This document shows positions 35,105-44,755 of a stretch of 64,000 nt of DNA, in pieces. Positions within the stretch are counted from its first letter, which is position 1. Every line of letters starts with the position of its first letter. A program made the position numbers and the translations under genes. The DNA is from Chitinophagaceae bacterium (GTDB taxonomy: Bacteria; Bacteroidota; Bacteroidia; Chitinophagales; Chitinophagaceae): positions 620,001 to 684,000 of the forward strand of contig JADKKJ010000011.1 of assembly GCA_016720565.1 (NCBI GenBank), given 5' to 3'. A model generated the notes under the pieces. It saw nothing but the letters and a program-made list of their open reading frames with translations. It was not told where the DNA came from and did no database searches.

Positions 35105-36448
35105 TTATTTCCGGGTACGGATATATTTATTGTATTCAGTCATCATCGCTTCGTATAAATACTGAGCCAGCACTGCAGCCCCGCGATGGTTGGGATGCAC
35201 ATAATCCTTGTTCGCCAGCGATGGATCCCTTCTGGCCCAGTCTACAATGGAATTGGTGCCGCCCATAGAAGCAAACTGGTTATAGAAATAGCTGCTGGTC
35301 TCATAGGCAATGGTGGCTTGTACTTTAATAAGTGAATCTATCCCAACGGCCGATTTCATTTCTCCGCCATACCGGAAGCCGCGATCGGCCGTACTGACCA
35401 ATAGAAAATCCGATTGAGGGAAACTGTTTCGCATTTTCTGCACCACCGGCAGCATGGCCTTCGCATACCAGTTGAAATTTTTATCATTGGGCCGGAACAG
35501 AAGATTCACCCCGTATTGAAATACGATCAGGTCATATCCGTTCGCCTCCGAAACAGCCTTAAGAAAATCAGGAGATATTTTACCGTATTCGATCCCGGTA
35601 ATGCCGCGAAAAGAAAAATTATCGAGTATGATGCCAGTCTGGGATTCAAAACTGATCCCATAAACAGGAAGTCTTTCATCCGCCACCGATACTTTTATAT
35701 AATAACTGCGGTCGGCCACTAATGGCTGACGGCTAAGGGTAGCCGTTGCATCAAGCGAACGGGGAGCTCCGTTCACGGTAATATTTACATTCGCTCCAGC
35801 ATTGCCATAGATCAGGCTTTTCTCAATGATCAGGGAGCTGTCGACAATTGAGTTATCGCGCATTTCTACATAATCACCGGAAGAATGAAACAGATGCCCC
35901 GAGAGATACAACTTGCTGTTAGAACTGTTCTTGAAATTATCATCCTTCCAGCCACCGCTGTAATTATGAATAACAGATTGTCTGAATTTGGAAACCTGGG
36001 AGGTGATCGGCACAAAGCCTACCCCGCTGCCGCCAAAGGCTTTTTGTAATAACTGCCGGAGAGTTTGTGTCAGCAGATCGCCCTCGATCATACTGTCACC
36101 AAAATAAGCAATGCGAATTTTTTTTCTCTTTCCAGCTTTTAACTCGGCAAGTTTCTGACAGAATCCTGCCAGGGAAGCCTGATCAGTATTGGCAGCAAAT
36201 CCGGTGATGTAACGACCCTTCTTATATAAATTAAAATCTTTATCAGGCTTGTCTTCAATTACAACCGCTGTGCTGTCTGGTTGCTTGCCGGTTAGTTCTG
36301 TGCTGTCGGATAATAACAGATCCGATACCAGGTTCACCCTTTTAAATGGCATCCATTCAAATCCCATCAACGGAGCTGCCAGTGATAGCAGCAGGTAGAT
36401 ACAAATACTGCCCGTAACAAATTGCAGGACCCTGCGGTTACTGTTCAT
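35105..36448 (-). CDS. membrane-anchored SGNH-fold acyltransferase/esterase partner of MBOAT
   Basis: A 447-residue protein with an N-terminal membrane anchor (about 10-30), a linker, and an SGNH fold: IRIAYFGDSMIEGD (Ser119), a beta-sandwich insertion typical of PatB-like proteins (about 190-290), FQYGVN (Asn) and DYVHPNHRG (Asp415, His418). It should face the periplasm and either transfer the acyl group delivered by the MBOAT protein or hydrolyse it. It is 7 bases behind the glucosaminidase and 5 bases ahead of the MBOAT gene. Confidence 0.9.
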   Translation of the reverse strand: MNSNRRVLQFVTGSICIYLLLSLAAPLMGFEWMPFKRVNLVSDLLLSDSTELTGKQPDSTAVVIEDKPDKDFNLYKKGRYITGFAANTDQASLAGFCQKLAELKAGKRKKIRIAYFGDSMIEGDLLTQTLRQLLQKAFGGSGVGFVPITSQVSKFRQSVIHNYSGGWKDDNFKNSSNSKLYLSGHLFHSSGDYVEMRDNSIVDSSLIIEKSLIYGNAGANVNITVNGAPRSLDATATLSRQPLVADRSYYIKVSVADERLPVYGISFESQTGIILDNFSFRGITGIEYGKISPDFLKAVSEANGYDLIVFQYGVNLLFRPNDKNFNWYAKAMLPVVQKMRNSFPQSDFLLVSTADRGFRYGGEMKSAVGIDSLIKVQATIAYETSSYFYNQFASMGGTNSIVDWARRDPSLANKDYVHPNHRGAAVLAQYLYEAMMTEYNKYIRTRK

Positions 36449-36455
36449 GTTATTG

Positions 36456-36944
36456 CTAAGGGGTAGTGGATAATTTGTTGGTTCGGATCACCCCATTGAT
36501 CCGCTGTTGCCAGACGGCAGGCTGTTCTGAATAACCATGTTTGCTCATAGCAGCGGTCCACAGTTTATAATGCATATTGCCCTTGAGGTTCTTGTAATAT
36601 TTTTTCTTTGCCAGCAGTTTACAAAAATGAATGAAAGAGGCGGTAGCATCTTCATATTGCTTATACCTCGACTTCTTTCCGATCTTCTTCAGTTCGTTTT
36701 TGCCTTCAATGCCGAAATAATTATTAAGGAGCCGGCAATTCTTGCTGGTGCCAGATGAAGATTCCACGATGGCAACCCCAAGGATAATGGCCGATGGAAT
36801 ACCATATTCCTGGGACAGCGAATCAGCCAAAGGCCTGTATTTCTGAATAAAGGACTTTGTCTGTGCAGCACCTGCCATCGGTAGGGAAAAGATCAGGACA
36901 AGCAGGATTTGCAGCAACCGAATTTTAATAGGTTTTTCGGGCAT
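36456..36944 (-). CDS. exported glucosaminidase-domain peptidoglycan hydrolase
   Basis: Start set at the ATG at 36944 (MPEKPIKIRLLQILLVLIFSLPMAGAAQ is a signal peptide); a TTG further up is unlikely. The 162-residue product is almost only a glucosaminidase domain: YGIPSAIILGVAIVESSSGTSKNCRLLNNYFGIEG with the catalytic Glu in VES, then YKQYEDATASFIHFCKLLAKKKYY and MSKHGYS. It would cleave N-acetylglucosamine linkages in peptidoglycan. First gene of the operon with SGNH and MBOAT genes, which favours peptidoglycan as the O-acylated polymer. A TATATTTA box (7 of 8) lies just upstream on this strand. Confidence 0.9.
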   Translation of the reverse strand: MPEKPIKIRLLQILLVLIFSLPMAGAAQTKSFIQKYRPLADSLSQEYGIPSAIILGVAIVESSSGTSKNCRLLNNYFGIEGKNELKKIGKKSRYKQYEDATASFIHFCKLLAKKKYYKNLKGNMHYKLWTAAMSKHGYSEQPAVWQQRINGVIRTNKLSTTP

Positions 36945-37013
36945 ATTTATCGGGTAAATATACAAAACACAAACAGGAAGAATGCTTTACTTTGTGCTAA
37001 ATCGTCTAACTGA

Positions 37014-37706
37014 ATGAATTCCCGGCTGATAGTGCATAGTGAGGAAGGATTGAAGGAGTCCCCGAACAGGGAGACCCCCGATTTTCCCCGACCGCTGAAA
37101 ATAGTCGCACATTTAATATCGTATGTTTTCCACCCGGTCTTTGTGCCCGTATATATTGTGGCCTACCTGGTTTTTATACACCCCTATTTCTTCGCAGGAT
37201 TTTCACCATTCGACCGCTCCAGAACGCTGATCATGTCAATAATGATGTACAGCTTTTTCCCTTTGGTAACCGTAGGGTTACTGAAAGCTTTGAAGTTTAT
37301 CGATTCCGTCAAACTCAATACCACCAAAGAAAGGATCATTCCCCTGGCCGCCTGTGGTATCTGGTATTTCTGGATCTGGAACGTATGGAGAAACCTTCCG
37401 GATTATCCCGAAGCGGCCCTTACCTTATCGCGAGGTATCATGTTATCTGTATTCATGGCCTGGCTGGGTAATATTGTAATGAAAATAAGTCTGCATGGCA
37501 TCTCCATGGGGGCGCTGGTCGGTTATTTTATCCTGCTTGGATTTGAAGTCACTATGAATATGGGATTATATATCGCCATCAGCGTTTTTATTGCAGGACT
37601 TGTTTGTACCAGCCGCTTCATTGTCTCTGACCATGATAATAAAGAATTGTATGGCGGGCTGGCACTGGGTCTGCTGTCGATGTGGCTGGCGAATCTTTTT
37701 GGTTAG
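37014..37706 (+). CDS. PAP2-like integral membrane protein
   Basis: A 230-residue protein with about six hydrophobic segments. It has a degenerate PAP2 phosphatase signature: TKERIIPLA (motif 1 remnant), KISLHGISMGALVGY (motif 2, normally PSGH) and SRFIVSDHDNKELYGG, which fits SRX5HX3(D/E) of motif 3. PAP2 enzymes dephosphorylate undecaprenyl diphosphate or lipid phosphates; because motif 1 and 2 deviate, activity is uncertain. Divergent from the glucosaminidase operon (69 bases between starts). Confidence 0.75.
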   Translation: MNSRLIVHSEEGLKESPNRETPDFPRPLKIVAHLISYVFHPVFVPVYIVAYLVFIHPYFFAGFSPFDRSRTLIMSIMMYSFFPLVTVGLLKALKFIDSVKLNTTKERIIPLAACGIWYFWIWNVWRNLPDYPEAALTLSRGIMLSVFMAWLGNIVMKISLHGISMGALVGYFILLGFEVTMNMGLYIAISVFIAGLVCTSRFIVSDHDNKELYGGLALGLLSMWLANLFG

Positions 37707-37772
37707 TCGGCTTGAGATTCATCTGTTATAATAGATAACTGAAGCTTTATGCCGCTGTAAAAGAGAAAATAA

Positions 37773-40700
37773 TTACTTCACAAGTTGAGCCCCTTTTTCA
37801 GCCACCAGGGCAGCCAATTCTCCCAGTTTGTCTTTAGTGCCTCTTACTTCAAACCTTTGTTTTATTACGCGATTTTGCTTCAGGTTGGCTTTCAGTAACA
37901 CATTGTTTCCTGTTATTTCATACCTGCCAGTTAGCGACCAGGCATCGGGAGAATTGGTATTCGTCATAAATACTATGCCGCTCTCAGTCCCTCTTGAGGA
38001 TATGGCACCCAATTTAACGTTGACAAGTTTACTCAGTTCCAGATCATCATCAGCAATAGCATCGTCGCTATTCTGAAAATTACTTCCAACAAATAAGGGT
38101 TTCTCTGAAGGTAAATTGATCTTCCCTATCACCTCCGTATCAACTATCCCAATATTGAAATCTGTATTACTTATAACCTGTGGATCCTGCCTGGCTCCAT
38201 TTTCTCTCGCAATATCACTCACTGTCTTTTTCACCACATTGAACCAGCGAGAGACATTAAGGTATTTCTCTTCTTCGAGCGCCTCCGGTTGCAGTTTTAT
38301 AGCCCGTAATAAAGAATACGTTAATACCCCCTGCGAAATTCGGCCCAATTCGTATGCATTTTGGCTACTGGCCGACGCACTGAGGATGAAAAGTCCGGAA
38401 CTTTCATTCAATTTATCAATAGCCTTGGTTTGTTGTGCTTTATCATCATCCCTAGCCGAAAGATAATCCTGGCCATCATTCCCAATTCTTACAAAATCCT
38501 TGATCAACTGTCCGCTGTTACAGGCATCATAAATCAATATTCTTTTTTGGGCCTTATTGTTCTGTGGCCTGATCCATTCTGTTAGTTCTGCGGTACTAAT
38601 TCCCACTTCTTTTACTGCATCCGTTGTGCTTAATGAAGAGGCATCAGCTGTCAAAAAATAGAATTGCTTTTTATCATTTTCTTCGGACACCACCCCATGT
38701 CCTGCAAAGAAAATAAATAGTATGTCATTGGCTTTGGCCTTAGCTCCTATCTCGCCAAGCGTTTCCTTAATTGTCTTTTTTTCCGGGAGCTTTCGGCTTC
38801 CTGTGGTAAGGTCATAAATAAAGACGTGGTCGGCACCATCTGCATTAAAAAACTTTGAAGCAGTTAATTTGAGGACAGATGAAAGATCGCTGGCATCTTT
38901 TGCTGCATACTTAAGATCCATTTCCAGCCCTTTGTAATCACTGACTCCAATCATTACAGCATATAAATTCGGCGGTGGTGTGGTTTCGATTTTTTCTTCT
39001 GCGGAAACTATCACACCTCTTGAGGAAATTTCATTGGAGGCAATAAATGACTTCACCGTAACCTGATTGGTTCCACCTGAAATAAAATATTTTTTTAGTT
39101 CCTCATTACCGATATCAAGCCTGTAATTATCATTCTCCTTTTTAAGTTCTGAAGCTTTAAGACGTATTGTTTCAATCCCATTTACAAGAACAACCGTCTC
39201 ACCCAAACCACCTCGTCTGGGCCGAATTATAAAACTATACCCGGAATTTCCGGGCACCTGATCAACCTGGGGGGTCAACCCGCATATTTCCAGCTCACTG
39301 ATCGTTTTTCCGTTAATCTTATCTCCTTGCATAATTCTTTCAGCAAGACCAGGCACCCAAAGCTGATCCTTTACCTGAGAAAGGTTAATCAGTTCTTTGC
39401 CGCAGGAAAAATATAATGCCTCTCTGGCTGCCTTGGTTCCATCGTATCTGCTTTCTTCATCGTATACTATATAATTAAGGGAATCAATAGATAATAAATT
39501 TATTAAAGGCCTAAGATCATTAATACTGTAAAAGGTGATTTTAGCCCAATTTTCTATCGCAATTAGCTTACCAGTAGGATCAGGTTCAAAGTTAAATGCA
39601 CTGATTTTTTTAAGAATGATTCCGGTTCTGGCATCAATAATTTTTATCCAGGAACTATTATCGGCAAGATAGATTCTTGTTCCATCACTGGAAACTACAG
39701 CCTTATGAAAACTGCCCCCCATTTCTGCCTTCCACGAAAAAACTTCTTCCCCCCCTATGATTTTTATCCATCGGCAAATTTCCCCCTTCATCTCTAATCT
39801 ATATTTCCCGGAAGGATCCGTAATACGATCCGACCCAAATCCGTCCTTGAAATCAGCTGAAATGGAATTCAATTCTCTTATATTTCCAGAAACCGCGTCC
39901 CATGAAATGAAAGAACCTTTCTTAAAAGAAATAATTATTCCATTAGACTCTCCCGCATAAATATTTTTTAGATAACCGCTATCCGCATATCTAAGTCGAT
40001 TAATAATAGTGCCCGTGTTGGCATCAACGGCTAGTAGAGAACTATCCCCTTTTGAATTACAATAGATGATCCCCTCCACATCGGAAAAAACCGGAAAAGG
40101 AGTAATGTCAATATTTGGTATGGTGATTAATTTTTTACAGTCTGAAACTCTCCAAACATCCATTTCCAGATAGTCGCTGTTTTTATTTTTTATACCAAAA
40201 TTGAAAAAATATTTCCCTGAAGGAGAAAATCGAAAATATAATTTTTCCAGCGGCTTCCCTGTCATATGTGCAGCGGGGCGGCCAGTTTCTGTATTCCAAA
40301 CAATCGCAGTCTTGTCCCTAGAAATACTCACTGCCTTTAATCCGGCAGATAACATACGCAGATCAGCAATATCATCACTATGCCCCTCCAACAAAACTTT
40401 TGTGTGATTTATAAAATCCACTTTATATATGACTGCTCCCTGGGTTATGAATACGGTCTCACCCTTAGGATCAGATATTATCTTTTCGGAATAATAAGAG
40501 CCGGGATTCCCGTTAATCAAAATAGAATCCTTTCCTATGGACTGCAGTTCTGCCATCCAAAGTGTACCAGATTTGGTATTAAAAAACAGTCGTCTATTAT
40601 CATTTGAAAATTTGCAATTGCCAGGCAACTCATTCCCTTTATAAATTGTAGTAACCCTGCCGGATTTCAAATCGGTAACCGCTACAGTGCTATCTCCTAA

Positions 40701-41327
40701 TACACAACCGAGTAGCGTTTCGTCATCACTAAAGGCATACCTTACAATTCTTTCACCAATTTTATATCGCTTTTTCTCCTGCCAATTTTTTGCATCTCTT
40801 ATTATTATTTCGGAAGAAAGATTAATAGTAATAAGCTGATCCCTATTATAGGAGACAACTTCTATTCGATCCGCAATCGCCCTCCTTCTCCTGGCCGAAA
40901 GCAGATTAAACTCGATCAAAGAATCGGTGGTAGCCAGACACAGTCCTTTGCTATCAGGTGTAAACGCAAATCCTTTTATATATGTATTAATCCTTAACTC
41001 CTGAAGGGTCAGAAAGGTTTCAGAATCGAAGATGCTTATTTTATTGTCTCCATCTGTTACGAGGATAAAATTCCCATCAGGACTATATTTAACATTCAAT
41101 ATCCATTTTGAAAAAACGGGGAATTCGTGTACTAATTTTCCTGAAGACAGCTCCCAGAGTTTGACCGTTCTGTCGTTTGAACCGGTAATCAGGTAATTTT
41201 CATCTGGACTTATGTCCATACAAGTGATATCCCTTACATGCCCACCAGGAACAATCAGCTTTGGCTGAGAAAATGAATTCAGCAAAAGGTGAATAAAGAA
41301 CAAAGTAATAATGAAATGCTTACGCAT
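37773..41327 (-). CDS. exported WD40-repeat caspase-fold protein (third of the tandem set)
   Basis: Start set at 41327, where MRKHFIITLFFIHLLLNSFSQ is a signal peptide; 27 upstream codons have no support. The 1184-residue product has many beta-propeller blades (first GHVRDITCMDISPDENYLITGSNDRTVKLWE) over about 25-620, an Ig-like beta domain (about 680-780), then the caspase fold: YAVMIGVSDYKG, FIFFAGHGVV (His877), ILIYDACNSG (Cys936) and SQGVLTYSLLRAI. Unlike its neighbours it has about 120 extra C-terminal residues after the caspase domain. Its caspase part is clearly diverged from the other two. Last of three co-directional genes, 65 bases behind the previous one. Confidence 0.92.
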   Translation of the reverse strand: MRKHFIITLFFIHLLLNSFSQPKLIVPGGHVRDITCMDISPDENYLITGSNDRTVKLWELSSGKLVHEFPVFSKWILNVKYSPDGNFILVTDGDNKISIFDSETFLTLQELRINTYIKGFAFTPDSKGLCLATTDSLIEFNLLSARRRRAIADRIEVVSYNRDQLITINLSSEIIIRDAKNWQEKKRYKIGERIVRYAFSDDETLLGCVLGDSTVAVTDLKSGRVTTIYKGNELPGNCKFSNDNRRLFFNTKSGTLWMAELQSIGKDSILINGNPGSYYSEKIISDPKGETVFITQGAVIYKVDFINHTKVLLEGHSDDIADLRMLSAGLKAVSISRDKTAIVWNTETGRPAAHMTGKPLEKLYFRFSPSGKYFFNFGIKNKNSDYLEMDVWRVSDCKKLITIPNIDITPFPVFSDVEGIIYCNSKGDSSLLAVDANTGTIINRLRYADSGYLKNIYAGESNGIIISFKKGSFISWDAVSGNIRELNSISADFKDGFGSDRITDPSGKYRLEMKGEICRWIKIIGGEEVFSWKAEMGGSFHKAVVSSDGTRIYLADNSSWIKIIDARTGIILKKISAFNFEPDPTGKLIAIENWAKITFYSINDLRPLINLLSIDSLNYIVYDEESRYDGTKAAREALYFSCGKELINLSQVKDQLWVPGLAERIMQGDKINGKTISELEICGLTPQVDQVPGNSGYSFIIRPRRGGLGETVVLVNGIETIRLKASELKKENDNYRLDIGNEELKKYFISGGTNQVTVKSFIASNEISSRGVIVSAEEKIETTPPPNLYAVMIGVSDYKGLEMDLKYAAKDASDLSSVLKLTASKFFNADGADHVFIYDLTTGSRKLPEKKTIKETLGEIGAKAKANDILFIFFAGHGVVSEENDKKQFYFLTADASSLSTTDAVKEVGISTAELTEWIRPQNNKAQKRILIYDACNSGQLIKDFVRIGNDGQDYLSARDDDKAQQTKAIDKLNESSGLFILSASASSQNAYELGRISQGVLTYSLLRAIKLQPEALEEEKYLNVSRWFNVVKKTVSDIARENGARQDPQVISNTDFNIGIVDTEVIGKINLPSEKPLFVGSNFQNSDDAIADDDLELSKLVNVKLGAISSRGTESGIVFMTNTNSPDAWSLTGRYEITGNNVLLKANLKQNRVIKQRFEVRGTKDKLGELAALVAEKGAQLVK

Positions 41328-41392
41328 GATAACAATATAATCATCAATGATAAGAAAATTACTTATGTTAAGAATACCATTTATGGGGTATT

Positions 41393-42660
41393 TTACCACA
41401 GCTCCCAATCCACCGCAATATTCTCATTTCTGCTCGTTGGCTTCTGCAGGCCATTGGTTAGCTCCTCCACCCGCTGGCCCACGATCTTCTTAATCTCAGA
41501 GATCTTCATCGTCTTTTTTTTCTCCATGGCTTCGAGGATACAATAGGTAAACACTCCATTCTTCAGATCTCCACGTTCCAATGCAAACTGTGTTCCCGCC
41601 GCCGCAGAAATTATAGTGGCTCCCGTACTCTTGCCCACATTCACAAAAAGATTCTGCATCAGCTCAAAACTGTTCTTCATGCCCAGTTTGCCATCGCTTT
41701 CATAGGCTACAGTGATACCCCCTTTCGTAAGGTGCATGGAATCACTGGCTTTGTTGATCCTCACCAGCTCTTCTTTATCCACTTCGCCGCTGTGACAGGC
41801 ATCGATCAGCATTAATTTTTTCCGGGCAGGGATACTATCCAGTAAGTTCTCCAGTTCATCATAAGGCAGCCCTTCTTCTTCCGGCTTTTCAAAATTGATA
41901 TTGTAGGTGGAGAGGAAATAATCAAAATCCTTACTCAGTAAACCATGCCCGGAATAGGCAATGATCACTTTATCATTGACGGTGGTTGTCTTCAGTTTCG
42001 CTTTCAAGGCTATTACATTAGTCACATTCACATTTTCATTGAAAAGGGTATCGATGGTTACAGCATTCCCATATTTCTCTTTTAGTTTGAAAGAAAGATC
42101 GCGGATGTCCTTGCTGCTGTATTGAAGATCATTCTTACTGTCTTTGAACTTATCGATGCCGATGCCTATGAAATGGGTGGTGACGGATTGTTTTGTAGCT
42201 GGTGAATATTTAACTATTAAAGGCATGCGATAGCTTTCTGTACCGTTCACATTGGTGATAGAGGTTTCTATCCGGTTCTCACCTTCGGATAGGACTACCG
42301 TGATCGTTGTATCCAGGTCATTGCTGTTCCTTCTCTTAAGACTGATCCCCCTTTGTCCGAATATCGGTGCTTCGTTCACCCAAACATTGAATCGGTCAAG
42401 TTTATAGGTGCTGTCAATTCCTTTGATCTGAAGCTTTAAAGTCCCATTCTTCTGCTCATAATCAATATTATCGCGGTTGGTAAAATCGCATTCAGGTACG
42501 CTATACCCTTCCAGGAATTGGGTGGTATCTATTCCCAATTTTTTTACTCTTTTTTCCCAGGCTTTGCGGTAGCTCCTGATCAACGCAGTATCCTGGTTAC
42601 CTATAGCCTCAAGCACCTTATCGGGGCGGTTGTATTTAACATCCAATTGTTCAAAGCTGA
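41393..42660 (-). repeat. 1.27-kb direct repeat, copy A (caspase tail)
   Basis: This stretch aligns without any gap to 44756-46023 at a constant offset of 3363 bases, including long identical runs with conserved synonymous sites (for example around 41526-41600). It covers linker, Ig-like and caspase domains. Similarity falls off sharply upstream, in the propeller. Confidence 0.88.
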
Positions 42661-44686
42661 TTACCTTCAGATCTCCAGTTACATAATGAAGCAGCTTGGA
42701 TGAATTTGCAGATCCAAAATAATAGCCGTTTGGCAGGATATTAAAAAAACCTGTCGAGTCAATAGAAAAGAAAGAGTTGATCAGTTTGCCATCAGCAGTA
42801 TTCCATAGCCTTACTATATTATCCCTTGAACAGGTTATTATTTTTTTTTCATCCTGGCTGAATACCGCAGTATAAACCATATTATCACAGACTAGGCTAT
42901 TCAATTTTTCCCCGGTCTTTGTATCCCAGGTGATGGCTGAATTGTCGAATGAGGCAGTGAGCAGCATATCTCCTGCCCTGTTCCATTTCAAAAAATGGAT
43001 CTTATCACTATGACCTGTCAATGTATATTGAACCTCCCTGGTAGTTGCATCAACTATTTTGACCTTATGATCGGATTGGGCAACCGCAATTGATTTTTGA
43101 TCGGGACTGATACTAACCTGGTCAACTCCGGCATTCATTATGGTGCCTTTGATTATTTTCCCAGTATTCGCATTCCACCAAACCACCAGGCTGTCATCGC
43201 TGCCGGTAATTACGGTTTGGCCATCTTCTGTAAAAGTTGCATTCCCTATAAGTCCATTCAGCCCTTCCATTACCGAGATACGGGAATTATTGGCTGCACT
43301 CCAAACGCTGACATGGCGGTATCCCGCAGTAAGTATTTTTGTCTGGTCATTGCTAAAATGAGCCGAGTAAATATCCGCTGCATCCCTAATTGAAGCCAAA
43401 AGTTTCCCTGATCCCGCATCCCATATAAAAACAGATGAGTCGGCAACTGTCAGCATTTTTTTTCCATCCGGGCTGAACTCGCCATATTCAACTCCTTCCG
43501 TGTGTTTTCCCAGTGTCAATTCCGGTTGACCGTCTATGGTGTTCCAGACCTTTGCCAAACTATCATTTTGTGCAATGATTATTTCTGGCCGGAACGGATG
43601 ATGCAATACCGACCAGGTCTTATAACTATGCGGCCGAATATCCTTCACAAGACCGTTGCCTTCATTTTGCCAGATCTTTACCTCATCTTCAGAAGCTGTA
43701 TATATTTTTTCTCCATTTTTACTGAACCGAATATGTTTTACCGCAGTTCCAAACCCTGAGAAGCTTTTTAACAGGTTGCCAGAATTCAAATCCCAGAGGT
43801 CGGCCGTTTTATCTGCGCAAACCGTTCCTATCACTGAATTACCGGGGGCAGGGGCTAATTGGTTTATATAATTATATTCGCCTGTTTGTATGTTCATTAG
43901 GTATTTCCCTGAATGAATATCCGTCTTGACTATCCCTTTCCTGGGCGTGGCAATGAAAAGATATTGATTGTCGATGGAAAACCCGACCCTGTAACCTTCG
44001 TGCCTGTGTAGTAATGCGCCAGTGATTGCATCTAAAACAAAAACCTGGTCTTCGGAAACCAGGATCAGTTTATTAACTTTTGCCGGCATATATATATTCT
44101 GGTAATATTTTTTGCCAGGTGGCAGATATAAAAGCTCTTTGCCGGTGGCAATATCCCAGACGTGAATAGATTTATCACTGCATAAGGAGAATAGTTTGTC
44201 ATTATCCTCACTGAATGATACTTTCTCTATTTCCGTTTTTGATTCCCAATTTAAGACTGGAGTAAGGTTATTGGCCAGCCGGATCGTAATGGAACTACCA
44301 TCAGAAACACTGGCAACAAAATGTCCGTCATTGCTAATTGCCAGCTGCAGGAATTGCCGGGCACCAGTACTGGCCTTCCGTAGCAATTTCGATTTATTAG
44401 CATCCCACAAAAGAATAGTATCCATGGAATTGGTCAGAAAAAAATTTCTGTCCTTGCTCATTTCAAAACAGCCTGTACTGATATCTGCAAGGCGAAGACC
44501 TGAAATAGCATCCCATATCCTTAACTGGCCATCAGAATCCCGGGTATAAACCCTTTTATCGTCGGCGCTAACCTCTAAACCTGTAATCAGGTTAGTATGC
44601 CCGGTAGGTAATACCAATACAGGCTTTTGCGCAATTAAATCTGTAAAAAATAACAATAAGAATCCCAGAATAAATATGATCCTCAT
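41393..44686 (-). CDS. exported WD40-repeat caspase-fold protein (second of the tandem set)
   Basis: A 1097-residue protein: signal peptide (1-19, DLIAQ); I count 15 WD40-type blades from about residue 25 to 640, many degenerate (for example VSADDKRVYTRDSDGQLRIWD, FTEDGQTVITGSDDSLVVWW); a linker YVTGDLKVISFEQLDVKYNRPDKVLEAIG; an Ig-like beta domain (about 740-835); and a caspase domain with VIIAYSGHGLL (His914) and LMLIDACHSGEVDKEE (Cys964). The C-terminal 450 residues are nearly identical to the gene at 44756 while the propellers differ strongly. Propellers usually bind protein or peptide partners; here they may steer or gate the protease. Ends at residue motif DWELW. Confidence 0.94.
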   Translation of the reverse strand: MRIIFILGFLLLFFTDLIAQKPVLVLPTGHTNLITGLEVSADDKRVYTRDSDGQLRIWDAISGLRLADISTGCFEMSKDRNFFLTNSMDTILLWDANKSKLLRKASTGARQFLQLAISNDGHFVASVSDGSSITIRLANNLTPVLNWESKTEIEKVSFSEDNDKLFSLCSDKSIHVWDIATGKELLYLPPGKKYYQNIYMPAKVNKLILVSEDQVFVLDAITGALLHRHEGYRVGFSIDNQYLFIATPRKGIVKTDIHSGKYLMNIQTGEYNYINQLAPAPGNSVIGTVCADKTADLWDLNSGNLLKSFSGFGTAVKHIRFSKNGEKIYTASEDEVKIWQNEGNGLVKDIRPHSYKTWSVLHHPFRPEIIIAQNDSLAKVWNTIDGQPELTLGKHTEGVEYGEFSPDGKKMLTVADSSVFIWDAGSGKLLASIRDAADIYSAHFSNDQTKILTAGYRHVSVWSAANNSRISVMEGLNGLIGNATFTEDGQTVITGSDDSLVVWWNANTGKIIKGTIMNAGVDQVSISPDQKSIAVAQSDHKVKIVDATTREVQYTLTGHSDKIHFLKWNRAGDMLLTASFDNSAITWDTKTGEKLNSLVCDNMVYTAVFSQDEKKIITCSRDNIVRLWNTADGKLINSFFSIDSTGFFNILPNGYYFGSANSSKLLHYVTGDLKVISFEQLDVKYNRPDKVLEAIGNQDTALIRSYRKAWEKRVKKLGIDTTQFLEGYSVPECDFTNRDNIDYEQKNGTLKLQIKGIDSTYKLDRFNVWVNEAPIFGQRGISLKRRNSNDLDTTITVVLSEGENRIETSITNVNGTESYRMPLIVKYSPATKQSVTTHFIGIGIDKFKDSKNDLQYSSKDIRDLSFKLKEKYGNAVTIDTLFNENVNVTNVIALKAKLKTTTVNDKVIIAYSGHGLLSKDFDYFLSTYNINFEKPEEEGLPYDELENLLDSIPARKKLMLIDACHSGEVDKEELVRINKASDSMHLTKGGITVAYESDGKLGMKNSFELMQNLFVNVGKSTGATIISAAAGTQFALERGDLKNGVFTYCILEAMEKKKTMKISEIKKIVGQRVEELTNGLQKPTSRNENIAVDWELW

Positions 44687-44755
44687 CTTTCCCTTTTATG
44701 GAAAATTAACCTCTTCCCGCCATATACCAAATACCCGCTTCCACTTAGTTTGCCA

